DNA of 64,000 nucleotides, taken from positions 19,307-83,306 of the forward strand of contig JAEEIA010000060.1 of NCBI GenBank assembly GCA_016281125.1. The letters run 5' to 3'. The notes beneath the pieces were generated by a model. It was given only the letters and a program-made list of their open reading frames with translations, was not told the origin of the DNA and ran no database searches. Both the position numbers and the translations under genes were made by a program. This document shows, piece by piece, positions 8,164 to 16,419 of this stretch. Source of the DNA: Oscillospiraceae bacterium. Its GTDB lineage: Bacteria > Bacillota > Clostridia > Oscillospirales > Ruminococcaceae. Numbering within the stretch: the first letter of the stretch is position 1; each line of letters begins with the position of its first letter.

Positions 8164-8323
8164 TAGGAGAAGTGCGAAAAAGTCTGAACAGAAAACATAA
8201 AAAACACGAAACTGTGCCGGAATGCCGCCGCACACAAAGCAAAGGAATCGCTGCGCGGTGATGCACAACGGAAAACGCACGCGAAGCAGGCAGCCCCCTT
8301 GGGCATCCGTCAGAGATACCGCT

Positions 8324-9025
8324 TTACCGGGCAAAATGCATCATGAAAAGGCCGAACAGCGGCAGAACCGCAAAGCAGCACCCGAACAAAAACGTGAATC
8401 TGCGTACAGCCTTTGCGCGGATTGGTTCGTAGAGCTCGTCCAGGGAAACGGGGTCAATATAGATTTCGCGGGTTTCCCCGACTGCCGGATTGGCAAAATT
8501 GGTATAGCTGCTATCCGCAATCTGATGCTCGGCGCCCGCATACGAAAACGTATAAACCGGGGCGCGGCTTTTTCCGCTGTGCCGCAGCTCCGTGCAGACC
8601 GCCGTGACCTGCTCCGTACAGTACCGCAGCTTTCGTTTCTGCTCTGTCAGCGCGGAAGCAATCATGCCGAATCCCGCCGCGGAGAGCAGCGGCAAAACAA
8701 GCTCCGGGGCATGTGTACTGAAAAATGCGGCCGTTGCCTCCGGCTGCGTTTTCAGCAGAAGTCCGCAGACCGCCGTGATAACTCCGGCAGCAGAAAGCAG
8801 CAGCGGGAACAAAAAACTGCGTTTTCTTTCCCGGGCGCATTCTTCATGCAGGAGGATGCAGCCCAGCAGCAGAAGAAATCCGCCCGCCAGCAAGAGGCTC
8901 AGCCAGTACACATGCCGCGCCAGGGAAAGGATGAATCCGATGATCCCTGCCGTGACCGCAGCGCTGCTCAGAATGCTGAACCAGGGGAACGGTTGTTTTC
9001 CGGAATTCTGTGATTGCTCCTGCAT
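8324..9025 (-). CDS. Membrane protein with DUF3592-like C-terminal domain
   Basis: 233 residues. Four hydrophobic segments in the N-terminal half, then a soluble stretch (CTELRHSGKSRAPVYTFSY ... REIYIDPVSLDELYEP) that resembles DUF3592 domains, then a final membrane segment. The unrelated-looking small protein at 16420 has the same fold pattern, with a similar R-YNPDDPDQKY phrase. ATG 9025 is chosen over GTG 9034 because AGGAGG directly abuts the GTG but is eight bases from the ATG. Own promoter at 9062; function unknown. Confidence 0.7.
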   Translation of the reverse strand: MQEQSQNSGKQPFPWFSILSSAAVTAGIIGFILSLARHVYWLSLLLAGGFLLLLGCILLHEECARERKRSFLFPLLLSAAGVITAVCGLLLKTQPEATAAFFSTHAPELVLPLLSAAGFGMIASALTEQKRKLRYCTEQVTAVCTELRHSGKSRAPVYTFSYAGAEHQIADSSYTNFANPAVGETREIYIDPVSLDELYEPIRAKAVRRFTFLFGCCFAVLPLFGLFMMHFAR

Positions 9026-9061
9026 GATGCGCACCTCCTCATGATGATGTGAATTGTTTTT

Positions 9062-9090
9062 ATTATACGGGACAGCGGATAAAATGTCAA
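9062..9090 (-). promoter_or_regulatory. sigma-A promoter of the DUF3592-like gene
   Basis: Minus strand TTGACA (9090-9085), 17-base spacer, TATAAT (9067-9062). Divergent from the sigma factor operon. Confidence 0.8.
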
Positions 9091-9107
9091 GCCTGCGGCG
9101 GGCGTGA

Positions 9108-9136
9108 TTGCATTTCCCCGCTGAATCTGTTATAAT
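9108..9136 (+). promoter_or_regulatory. Upstream sigma-A promoter of ECF sigma operon
   Basis: TTGCAT (9108-9113), 17-base spacer, TATAAT (9131-9136). Would give a basal transcript about 75 bases ahead of the start codon. Confidence 0.65.
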
Positions 9137-9160
9137 AGCAGCAGGATCTGCAATATCCGC

Positions 9161-9190
9161 TGTAACGAATCAGCATCCTGATTCGTCTAA
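9161..9190 (+). promoter_or_regulatory. Putative ECF-type autoregulatory promoter
   Basis: TGTAAC (9161-9166), 18-base spacer, GTCTAA (9185-9190, inside CGTCTAA), 21 bases before the sigma factor ATG. AAC at -35 and CGTC at -10 are typical of ECF sigma promoters. The same GCTGTAAC...GTCTWA arrangement precedes the dockerin genes at 34303 and 37290. The spacer is filled by a perfect inverted repeat, ACGAATCAG / CTGATTCGT (9165-9186). Confidence 0.65.
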
Positions 9191-9211
9191 TGAATAAAAG
9201 GAGGTGATCGC

Positions 9212-9727
9212 ATGGGGAAAATGCAGGCCGAGTTCGACGAAATCTACCGGCTTTACGCCGCGGATGTCTACCGCTATCTGCTGCGGCTGACACAAAATGA
9301 AACGCTCGCCGAGGATCTGCTTCAGGACACAATGCTCAAGGCATTCACGTCCATTGACAGATTCCGCGGGAACTGCGCCGTCAAAACATGGCTCTGCACG
9401 ATTGCGCGCAACCTCTGGTGCGATCACTGCAAAAAGGCGGAAAACCGCAATCTCCCGCTGGAATCTGCCGGGGAGGTTCCCGATGCCGTCAGCTTCGAGC
9501 AGCAGCTCGCGGATCAGTCCCGCGCACTGCAAATTCACACGCTGCTGCACCGCATGAAGGATCCCTATAAGGAGGTCTTTTCGCTGCGGGTCTTTGCGGA
9601 GCTGAGCTTCCGGGAGATCGGAAGGGTGTTCGGGAAAACAGAAAACTGGGCACGCACGACCTTTTACCGCGCCAAACAAATGCTGATCGGTATGCTGGAA
9701 CAGGAGGATGCTTATGAAACAGAATGA
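9212..9727 (+). CDS. ECF-type RNA polymerase sigma factor
   Basis: 171 residues, the usual ECF length. Region 2 spans about residues 8-75 (YRYLLRLTQNETLAEDLLQDTMLKAF ... TWLCTIARNLWCDH), region 4 about 108-160 (LRVFAELSFREIGRVFGKTENWARTTFYRAKQML), a helix-turn-helix that reads the -35 element. No region 3, as expected. AAAGGAGGTG lies just upstream. The anti-sigma gene overlaps its end by 14 bases. A sigma-A promoter plus an ECF-type promoter lie upstream, suggesting autoregulation. Confidence 0.95.
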   Translation: MGKMQAEFDEIYRLYAADVYRYLLRLTQNETLAEDLLQDTMLKAFTSIDRFRGNCAVKTWLCTIARNLWCDHCKKAENRNLPLESAGEVPDAVSFEQQLADQSRALQIHTLLHRMKDPYKEVFSLRVFAELSFREIGRVFGKTENWARTTFYRAKQMLIGMLEQEDAYETE

Positions 9728-10871
9728 ATATACCTGCGCCGTCATCCGGGATCTGATCCCGCTGTGCGAGGAATCGCTTTGCAGCCCGGAATCCCGCACT
9801 GCCGTGGAGGCGCATATCAGACAATGCGAATCATGCAGAAAGCTCTGCGGCGCGCTGCCGCAGGATCCCTTTGCAGAGCCGGTGCCCGTTCCGGATGAGG
9901 CCAGCACATTCCGGAAGGTCGGGCAGCGCATCCGGCGGAACAAGCGTGCCGCTGTGACCCTGCTGATTCTGCTGATCCTGCTGCTGGGCGCACTGGGGTA
10001 TCTGACAGCCGGGCAGATTTTGAAGGAACCGGACATTCAGAGCTTTGAAACACTTGCGCAGAGCGCGGATGTCCGCCCGCTTGTCCGCAAACTCACGGAC
10101 GGCGACTATGAAGGCTTTGTCAGCAGCCTGAGCGCCGGCGTCATGGTTCCGCCGGATGTGTATCATTATTTGCAGTCATTCCGGGAAAAAGACACGGAGC
10201 TCCTGAAAAATACGTATGAAGCTGCATTCGGCGGAACAGAGGTCAGGCGGATCCGGATCGAATCAAATTACACCGTGGCTACTGCAAGTGCAGCCCCCTT
10301 TATCATGTCGGAAGTTTTGATCAGGTACCGGAACGGCTGTGAGCTGTGTCTGGAGTTTTACCGTGAGGTTGACGGTCTGTACAACTGTGCTTTTGCGTAC
10401 ACCGGCGGTTTTGAGGATTCGGAAACGAATGAACGGATATTAAATGCGTTTAATTATATCTGCGATCATCAGCTGCAATCCGCATGGACCATGCAAAGAG
10501 TCATGGTCAATCAGACGCCGTTCACGGATTCCAAGGAGGATCAGAGCCGGCTGGATAACCGGTGCAGCATGATCAAAAACCGGTTTGTACCGGACTGCGC
10601 GCAACAGGTCGGGGAGCGTCTGAAAGCCTTTTATCAGAAGGGCTATCTGATTACAAAATGCGACCTCTCCGAGGTGCGGTTTGACAATGACTCGCAGTTC
10701 CTGTACTATACGCTCTACGTGACGGCGTCGGACGGGCAGGGCACGGCGATGCTCTCCGCGGTCATGCCGTTCACATACGAGGGACTCCGCCCGCTGAGCA
10801 CGTCGCTGAACACCGTCTGCACGGACGGCTGTACCCCGGCGCTCGCAGAGGATCTGCGGACACTGTTTTGA
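9714..10871 (+). CDS. Membrane-bound zinc-finger anti-sigma factor
   Basis: 385 residues. N-terminal cytoplasmic domain with the ZAS zinc motif HIRQCESC (H34, C38, C41), one membrane helix at about 79-100, then a 285-residue extracellular domain without a family I recognise. The layout is that of anti-sigma factors that hold an ECF sigma at the membrane until an external signal. ATG 9714 is preferred to ATG 9708, which is fused to the GGAGG site. It overlaps the sigma gene by 14 bases, so the pair is coupled. The signal sensed is unknown. Confidence 0.85.
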   Translation: MKQNEYTCAVIRDLIPLCEESLCSPESRTAVEAHIRQCESCRKLCGALPQDPFAEPVPVPDEASTFRKVGQRIRRNKRAAVTLLILLILLLGALGYLTAGQILKEPDIQSFETLAQSADVRPLVRKLTDGDYEGFVSSLSAGVMVPPDVYHYLQSFREKDTELLKNTYEAAFGGTEVRRIRIESNYTVATASAAPFIMSEVLIRYRNGCELCLEFYREVDGLYNCAFAYTGGFEDSETNERILNAFNYICDHQLQSAWTMQRVMVNQTPFTDSKEDQSRLDNRCSMIKNRFVPDCAQQVGERLKAFYQKGYLITKCDLSEVRFDNDSQFLYYTLYVTASDGQGTAMLSAVMPFTYEGLRPLSTSLNTVCTDGCTPALAEDLRTLF

Positions 10872-10878
10872 TATTCAC

Positions 10879-10912
10879 CGGGCGCTGATATCAGAATCAG
10901 CGCCCGTTTTTT
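10879..10912 (+). terminator. Terminator of sigma/anti-sigma operon
   Basis: Stem CGGGCGCTGA / TCAGCGCCCG followed by TTTTTT. Confidence 0.9.
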
Positions 10913-11028
10913 CCGGCGTGTTCTCCGCAGACCGCCTCCCCCGTCCGCATTTATTGCGAAACCGCGCCGCTTTTTCAACATATTGCGGAAAATCCCGCCT
11001 GCCGTACGTGTGGTTCCGTGCATCATCA

Positions 11029-11077
11029 CCGAAAATCCTGCTGCACTGCGCGGGATTTTCGGGCTTGCTTTTTTTGT
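11029..11077 (+). terminator. Possible second terminator
   Basis: Stem CCGAAAATCC / GGGATTTTCGG around a 13-base loop, then GCTTGCTTTTTTT. The T tract overlaps the -35 box of the next promoter, so it may also insulate the carboxylase operon. Confidence 0.45.
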
Positions 11078-11093
11078 ATGGATATGGTATAAT
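11065..11093 (+). promoter_or_regulatory. Promoter of carboxyltransferase operon
   Basis: TTGCTT (11065-11070), 17-base spacer, TATAAT (11088-11093). Confidence 0.7.
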
Positions 11094-11155
11094 AAATTCG
11101 TATGGATTCCAGTATGGACTGACTACGGAACCACGAAAGGATGCGTACAGAGTAT

Positions 11156-12496
11156 ATGGAAAAACTCGGAACTATTGCAAGAGAGCGTCTTGCACTTCTG
11201 TTTGACGGCGGCACGTTCACGGAGCTGGACGGGCTTCGGCTGGAAAACGAGGAACAGGCAGCGGTTGTCTGTGCCCACGGCTATGTTGAGGGGCAGGCTG
11301 TCTGTGCATTCGCACAGGCGCCCGATGTCAACAGCGGCGTCATGGGCAAAGCAACAGCCGGAAAGATCAAGCGGCTGTATTCCCTCGCTGCAAAAACCGG
11401 TACGCCGGTCGTCGGCATCTATGATTCCAACGGCGTTTATGTGGACGGCACCGCCGATTCCCTGACCGCCTACGGCAAGCTGATCGCGGCTTCCGCAAAG
11501 CTGTCCGGCGTTGTCCCGCAGATCTCCGTGATCGCGGGCGTCTGCGCAGGCAGTGCGGCGCTGCTCGCAGCAGAGGCGGATTTCGTCCTCGCAACCGAAA
11601 GCGCAGAGCTGTATCTGACGCCGCCGTTCGGCACCGATGCCGCAAAGCCGGAAACGGCTGCAAAGGCCGGTCTTGCCGCAGCCGTCTGCAAGGATGATGC
11701 GGCTGTCATGGAACAGACCAAAATGCTGCTCCGCTATCTCCCGGCAAACAATCTGGTCGGCGCACCGATTACGGAATTTGCAGAGCCGGAGGCTGTTTGC
11801 AGCAAGGATTCGCTGTTCAGCGGCATTGCCGATGCAGGCTCTTTGCTCCCGCTGTATGAAACATACGGCGCTTCGGTCGGTACGGCACTTGCAACGGTGC
11901 GCGGACAGGCTGTCGGCATCATCTCCACCTGCCGGAGCACGGAGGCACTCACTGCGGACGATTCCGCCAAGATGGCACGCTTTGTCCGCACCTGCGATGC
12001 ATTCTCCATTCCGGTGCTGACCGTTGTGGATACGGTCGGATTTGCTGCGGATACCGATGCTGCAAGAAACGGCTCGCTCCGTGCCATGACGCAGCTCTGC
12101 GGCGCGTATGCCGAGGCGACAACTGTCAAGATCGCACTGATCGCTGGCGAGGCCTGCGGCGCAGCGTTCTCCGCCATTGCGGGACGCGGTGCTGGCAGCG
12201 ACTATGTCATCGCATGGAACAGCGCTGCGATTGCACCGCTCAGACCGGAGGCAGCGGTTGAGTTCCTGTGGCATGATAAGCTCAAGGGCGCAGCGGATGC
12301 AAACGCAAAGCGCAAAGAGCTCGCAAAGGAATACACCGATACCCTTGCTTCTGCGGAAAAGGCTGCACAGCTCGGCGTCATTGATGCCGTGATCGCACCG
12401 GCAGAAACCCGTCAGGCCGTTTCCGCCGCACTCGATATGCTGGAGGGCAAGCGCGTTTCCAACATGCCGAAGAAGCACAGCAACATCCCGTTTTAA
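11156..12496 (+). CDS. Carboxyl transferase domain protein (MmdA/PccB-like), transcarboxylase 12S-type subunit
   Basis: 446 residues, shorter than the usual ~515 of MmdA/PccB. Crotonase-fold carboxyltransferase: ARERLALLFDGGTFTELD near the N-terminus, VVGIYDSNGVYVDGT and GVVPQISVIAGVCAGSAAL in the first half, EACGAAFSAIAGRGAGSDYVIAW in the second. In PccB the loop reads DSGGARI; here the GG oxyanion pair is NG, so acyl-CoA use may differ. Followed by a biotin carrier and a pyruvate-carboxylase-like subunit. ATG 11156 has a weak AGAG site; an in-frame ATG at 11141 abuts AAAGG and remains possible. Confidence 0.8.
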   Translation: MEKLGTIARERLALLFDGGTFTELDGLRLENEEQAAVVCAHGYVEGQAVCAFAQAPDVNSGVMGKATAGKIKRLYSLAAKTGTPVVGIYDSNGVYVDGTADSLTAYGKLIAASAKLSGVVPQISVIAGVCAGSAALLAAEADFVLATESAELYLTPPFGTDAAKPETAAKAGLAAAVCKDDAAVMEQTKMLLRYLPANNLVGAPITEFAEPEAVCSKDSLFSGIADAGSLLPLYETYGASVGTALATVRGQAVGIISTCRSTEALTADDSAKMARFVRTCDAFSIPVLTVVDTVGFAADTDAARNGSLRAMTQLCGAYAEATTVKIALIAGEACGAAFSAIAGRGAGSDYVIAWNSAAIAPLRPEAAVEFLWHDKLKGAADANAKRKELAKEYTDTLASAEKAAQLGVIDAVIAPAETRQAVSAALDMLEGKRVSNMPKKHSNIPF

Positions 12497-12563
12497 GTGA
12501 AAGATCAGCGCAGGGAAAGCCCCCGTGCGCGATGCATTACATATCATTTAGGAGGATACTCTC

Positions 12564-12953
12564 ATGGGTAAGCAGTTTCGTGTTACCGTAAATAATAAGC
12601 AGTATGATGTTGTTGTGGAGGAGCTCGGCGCAGGTGCAGCACCGACGGCGGCAGCACCCGCACCGGCAGCAGCGGCACCCGCACCGGCAGCAGCAGCGCC
12701 TGCACCGGCAGCAGCAGCTCCGGCTGCATCCGCAGCGGACGGCACCCCGGTTTCCGCACCGATGCCCGGCACCATTCTCGATGTCAAGTGCAAGGCCGGC
12801 GACAGCGTGACCAAGGGTCAGGTGCTGTTCGTCCTTGAGGCCATGAAGATGGAAAATGACATCGTCGCGCCGGAGGACGGCACCGTTCTCGCAGTCAACA
12901 CGACGAAGGGCAGCTCTGTCAACCCGGGCGATGCGCTTGCAGTCCTCGGCTGA
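12564..12953 (+). CDS. Biotin carboxyl carrier protein
   Basis: 129 residues. A short N-terminal strand region, an alanine/proline linker with repeated APAPAAA units (about residues 30-65), and a C-terminal biotinyl domain containing EAMKMEND, whose lysine is biotinylated. The size and shape match the 1.3S biotin subunit of transcarboxylase and decarboxylase gamma/C subunits. AGGAGG is seven bases upstream. It sits between the two carboxyltransferase-type subunits, so it should shuttle CO2 between their active sites. Confidence 0.95.
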   Translation: MGKQFRVTVNNKQYDVVVEELGAGAAPTAAAPAPAAAAPAPAAAAPAPAAAAPAASAADGTPVSAPMPGTILDVKCKAGDSVTKGQVLFVLEAMKMENDIVAPEDGTVLAVNTTKGSSVNPGDALAVLG

Positions 12954-12972
12954 TCGGAGGAGTTGAACGAAT

Positions 12973-14373
12973 ATGGCAAAAATTGGTATTACAGAAACCG
13001 TACTGCGTGACGCGCATCAGTCCTTGCTCGCCACGCGCATGACGACTGCGGACATGCTGCCGATCCTGCCTGCACTGGATGAGATCGGCTTCCGCTCGAT
13101 CGAGTGCTGGGGCGGCGCAACCTTTGATTCCTGCCTGCGCTTCCTCAATGAGGATCCGTGGGAGCGTCTGCGTCTGCTGAAAAAGAATATGCCGAAGACC
13201 CCGCTGCAAATGCTGTTCCGAGGACAGAACATGCTCGGCTACCGGCACTATGCAGATGATGTCGTCGAATATTTCGTGCAGAAGTCCATCGCAAACGGCA
13301 TCGACGTGATCCGTATTTTCGATGCGCTGAACGACATCCGCAACCTGGAAACCGCAATCAAGGCCGCCAAAAAGGAAGGCCATGCGCATACGCAGGTGGC
13401 AATGAGCTTCACGACCGGCGAAATCTTCACCGATGAATACTATGTCAAGTATGCAAAGCAGATTGAGGACGCAGGCGCGGATTCCATCTGCATCAAGGAT
13501 ATGGCAGCGCTGCTGACGCCCTACCGTGCGGAAACGCTCGTCAAGGCACTGAAAAAGGCAACGAAACTGCCGATCTCCGTGCATACGCATTATACCTCCG
13601 GTCTGGCTTCCATGTGCCTGATGAAGGCCATCGAAGCAGGCGCGGACGTCATTGATACCGCAATGAGCCCGCTCGCACTCGGCACCTCCCACGCGCCGAC
13701 CGAATCCATGGTCGCTGCGCTCCAGGGCACGGAGTACGACACCGGCCTTGACCTCGTCAAGCTGAGCGAGCTGCGTCCGTTCTTCATGGAGCTCCGCGAA
13801 AAGTACATCAAGGAAGGTCTGCTCGACCCGAAGATGCTCGCGGCTGACGCAAAGACCCTGATTTATCAGGTGCCGGGCGGTATGCTCTCCAACCTGCTCA
13901 GCCAGCTGAAGCAGGCAGGCAAGGAGGATCAGCTGACAACCGTTCTGGAAGAAGTGCCGCGCGTCCGCAAGGATGCAGGCTTCCCGCCGCTCGTCACGCC
14001 GACCTCCCAGATCGTCGGTACGCAGGCCGTGTTCAACGTCATCGGCGGCGAGCGCTACAAGATGGTTACCAAGGAGTTCCGCGCTATGGTCAAGGGCGAA
14101 TACGGCAAGACGCCGCTGCCGATTGATCCGGAATTCCAGAAGATGATTCTGAAGGGCGACAAGCCGATTACCTGCCGTCCCGCAGATCTGCTTGAACCGG
14201 AGCTCGACAAGCTCAGAGAGGAATGTGCCGAATGGGTCACCCAGGAGGAAGATGTGCTGTCCTATGCACAGTTCGGTCAGGTTGCCGTCAAGTTCTTTGA
14301 GAAGCGGCGCGACCGGCAGTTCGGGTTGGACGGCGTCCACGGGGATGCTGCAAAGCAGATCCACCCGGTATAA
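12973..14373 (+). CDS. Pyruvate carboxylase subunit B / oxaloacetate decarboxylase alpha-like (transcarboxylase 5S-type)
   Basis: 466 residues of the HMGL-like TIM-barrel carboxyltransferase family. TETVLRDAHQSLLATRMTT opens the protein; CIKDMAALLTP carries the carbamylated lysine, and SVHTHYTSG the two metal-binding histidines. The C-terminal biotinyl domain of OadA is missing, consistent with the separate carrier encoded 20 bases upstream. The enzyme would move a carboxyl group between oxaloacetate/pyruvate and biotin. No OadB/MmdB sodium-pump gene is adjacent, so a soluble complex is more likely than a Na+-pumping decarboxylase. Confidence 0.9.
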   Translation: MAKIGITETVLRDAHQSLLATRMTTADMLPILPALDEIGFRSIECWGGATFDSCLRFLNEDPWERLRLLKKNMPKTPLQMLFRGQNMLGYRHYADDVVEYFVQKSIANGIDVIRIFDALNDIRNLETAIKAAKKEGHAHTQVAMSFTTGEIFTDEYYVKYAKQIEDAGADSICIKDMAALLTPYRAETLVKALKKATKLPISVHTHYTSGLASMCLMKAIEAGADVIDTAMSPLALGTSHAPTESMVAALQGTEYDTGLDLVKLSELRPFFMELREKYIKEGLLDPKMLAADAKTLIYQVPGGMLSNLLSQLKQAGKEDQLTTVLEEVPRVRKDAGFPPLVTPTSQIVGTQAVFNVIGGERYKMVTKEFRAMVKGEYGKTPLPIDPEFQKMILKGDKPITCRPADLLEPELDKLREECAEWVTQEEDVLSYAQFGQVAVKFFEKRRDRQFGLDGVHGDAAKQIHPV

Positions 14374-14398
14374 TTTTCCCGCGATAGAAATGTTCCGG

Positions 14399-14432
14399 GA
14401 GACCGCTGACGGATTCGCAGCGGTCTTTCCCC
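14399..14432 (+). terminator. Terminator of carboxyltransferase operon
   Basis: Stem GACCGCTG / CAGCGGTC followed by TTTCCCC; short U-tract, so leaky termination into metA is possible. Confidence 0.6.
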
Positions 14433-14469
14433 GCATTTCAGCACGGGATGCGGAAAGGAGCAAGATCCG

Positions 14470-15417
14470 TTGCCGATTTGTATATCTCCGGAGCTGCCTG
14501 CCTATCAGGCGCTCCTGAATGAGCATATTTTTGTAATGGACAGCGACCGCGCCGCGCATCAGGATATCCGGGCGCTGCGCATCCTGATCCTGAACATCAT
14601 GCCGAAAAAGCTGGAAACAGAGCTTCAGCTGCTCCGGCTCCTCAGCAATACGCCGCTCCAGGTGGATATTTCCCTGCTGCGCATGGAGTCGCATGTGTCG
14701 AAGAACACCGCGCAGAGTCATCTGGATGCGTTTTATACAACGCTGACGGAAATCCGCGACCAGTTCTATGACGGCATGATCATCACCGGTGCGCCGGTCG
14801 AGCAGCTTCCCTTTGAGCAGGTCGATTACTGGCAGGAAATCTGCGAGCTGATGGAGTGGTCGAAAACCCATGTGTTCAGCACGCTGCACATCTGCTGGGG
14901 CGCACAGGCTGCACTGTACTATCACTTCGGCATTCCGAAATATCCGCTGCCGAAGAAGATGTTCGGCGTGTTCCCGCACCGCGCAGAGTTCAGGAAATCT
15001 CTGCTGCTGCGCGGATTTGACGATGTGTTTGATGTGCCGCATTCCCGCCATACCGAGGTTCGGCGGGAGGACATTGAAAAGCACCGCGAGCTGATGATTC
15101 TGACCAGCTCCGAACTGTCCGGCGTGCATATCATCGCAAACAGAAACGGCAGACAGTATTTCATCACCGGTCATTCGGAATATGACCGCAACACCCTTGC
15201 GGCAGAGTATTTCCGCGATGTCGCAAAGGGGCTGGAAATCGAAATGCCGTTCCATTACTTCCCGCACAACGATCCCGCAGAGCCGCCGCGGTTCTCGTGG
15301 CGCTGTCACGCAAATCTGATGTTTTCCAACTGGCTGAATTATTGTGTGTACCAGCGGACGCCCTATGACCTGAAAACGCTCCCGGCGCGGGACTGGGATA
15401 CGGAAATGGACGTTTAA
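14470..15417 (+). CDS. metA: Homoserine O-acetyltransferase (MetA family)
   Basis: 315 residues, full length for the glutamine-amidotransferase-like MetA family of methionine synthesis. Catalytic Cys in [11 protein letters not shown] and the catalytic His/Glu in [17 protein letters not shown]. The specificity site reads [12 protein letters not shown] with Glu after PV; Gly there marks succinyl-CoA enzymes (E. coli) and Glu marks acetyl-CoA enzymes (Bacillus), so acetyl-CoA is expected. Start is TTG 14470, with AAAGGAG nine bases upstream, and [11 protein letters not shown] matches the usual N-terminus. No separate promoter was recognised. Confidence 0.93.
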   Translation: MPICISPELPAYQALLNEHIFVMDSDRAAHQDIRALRILILNIMPKKLETELQLLRLLSNTPLQVDISLLRMESHVSKNTAQSHLDAFYTTLTEIRDQFYDGMIITGAPVEQLPFEQVDYWQEICELMEWSKTHVFSTLHICWGAQAALYYHFGIPKYPLPKKMFGVFPHRAEFRKSLLLRGFDDVFDVPHSRHTEVRREDIEKHRELMILTSSELSGVHIIANRNGRQYFITGHSEYDRNTLAAEYFRDVAKGLEIEMPFHYFPHNDPAEPPRFSWRCHANLMFSNWLNYCVYQRTPYDLKTLPARDWDTEMDV

Positions 15418-15456
15418 CGGTACAAAAAACGCGGAGCTTTCCGCAGGAGGTGCATT

Positions 15457-16089
15457 ATGGACGAACAATACAACGGCCCTGTCATGACAGGCAATTATAA
15501 CACCGGCAGCCCTGAGATTCAGAATCCGGTACCGCAGAAAAAGAGCGGCCTTGCAATCGCATCGCTCGTGTTCGGTATTCTGAGCCTGATCGGCTTCTGC
15601 TGCTGCGGCATCACGGTCATCACCGCGCCGCTCGCACTGATTTTCGGTATCATCTCGCTGGCGAAGAAGCGCAGCGGCACCGGAATGGCAATCGCCGGTG
15701 TGGTCATGGCTGTGCTGAGTATTCTGATGATCGGCGTGATGATCTATTCCGTCAAGGATTTCCTGCCGTATTCCGAGGAGATCGTACAGGATTACGCACA
15801 GCTCATCAATGATCAGGACGATGTCTTCCCGGCTTACGAAAAGGACGGCACACTTCCGCCTTATATCGCAAAGTACAAGGAATCCCCGTACAAGGAGTTG
15901 CTGGATAAGTATGACATCTCCATTGAGCAGATCATGGATATCATGGATCAGCAGTACCAGAACGGACAGTTCCCGAAGTCCGGCTCCGTCAATGTATCAA
16001 ACGGAAACTGGGCGGATGATACCGCGGACGATGAACCGGAGCTTGAAGATGAGATTGCTCCGGATGCAGACCTGAATCCTGCAATCTGA
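15457..16089 (+). CDS. DUF4190-type two-helix membrane protein
   Basis: 210 residues. A polar N-terminus, then two membrane helices (about 32-55 and 70-95) around a GIISLAKKRSGTGMAIAG hairpin typical of DUF4190 proteins, then an acidic soluble tail ending in DDEPELEDE. Function of the family is unknown. AGGAGGTG is six bases upstream. It follows metA by 39 bases and ends before a strong terminator. Confidence 0.75.
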   Translation: MDEQYNGPVMTGNYNTGSPEIQNPVPQKKSGLAIASLVFGILSLIGFCCCGITVITAPLALIFGIISLAKKRSGTGMAIAGVVMAVLSILMIGVMIYSVKDFLPYSEEIVQDYAQLINDQDDVFPAYEKDGTLPPYIAKYKESPYKELLDKYDISIEQIMDIMDQQYQNGQFPKSGSVNVSNGNWADDTADDEPELEDEIAPDADLNPAI

Positions 16090-16100
16090 ACCGCATCGCA

Positions 16101-16139
16101 AAAGAGGCACAGGCCTGACGGCCGGTGCCTCTTTTTTTG
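16101..16139 (+). terminator. Terminator 3' of DUF4190 gene (left copy of a duplicated hairpin)
   Basis: Stem GAGGCACAGGCC / GGCCGGTGCCTC then TTTTTTT. A near-identical hairpin with the same T tract recurs at 17147-17180, on the far side of the segment bounded by TGTCGATAAA ends. Confidence 0.9.
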
Positions 16140-16149
16140 TCGATAAAGC

Positions 16150-16370
16150 GGTATCTCCGATGGATTGATCATGTGGCTCTGCCCCATACCCCGCCAAAGG
16201 GATAAAATCCCTTTGGAACCCCACAATATAGTAAAATGCATCAAATGCTTTACTTTCATTATGATGGGGTTCTTAAGGGACAATCCCTTAAGCAGGGGCT
16301 TGGGGTACATTTGCCTGCAAACGCATAGCGAAGCCGGTGAGAACTCCCAAATCCTAATCCACAGGAGGCA
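16150..16370 (+). repeat. Interspersed repeat A, copy 2
   Basis: Starts GGTATCTCCGATGGATT, then the GCTCTGCCCC and AAAGGGA...TCCCTTT hairpins, a CTTAAGGGAC...GTCCCTTAAG-like part (AAGGGACAATCCCTTAAG) and a degenerate right end (CCTAATCCACAGGAGG, 16352-16367) corresponding to AATCCATCGGAGA in the 47295 copy. Fills the 330-base gap between genes. Confidence 0.7.
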
Positions 16371-16384
16371 TTTTTCTACAGGCT

Positions 16385-16415
16385 GAAGCCACCCGTTCAA
16401 CGGGTGGTTTTGATT
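16385..16415. terminator. Hairpin 3' of DUF3592 gene
   Basis: CCACCCGTT / AACGGGTGG stem with a one-base loop followed by TTTT on the plus strand; lies just past the stop of the minus-strand gene. Confidence 0.5.
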
Positions 16416-16419
16416 TGAT

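Noticed and set aside
8164..8323. Possible small gene in the gap between 8049 and 8324
   Set aside because: The minus-strand frame here is an upstream extension across the promoter and the plus-strand frame runs antisense through the next gene; neither has an SD.
11123..12547. A 474-codon minus-strand frame opposite the carboxyltransferase
   Set aside because: Carboxyltransferase motifs and operon spacing support the plus strand only.
12919..15468. An 849-codon minus-strand frame opposite the biotin enzyme subunit and metA
   Set aside because: Overlaps two well-conserved genes and shows no family features; a GC-rich shadow frame.
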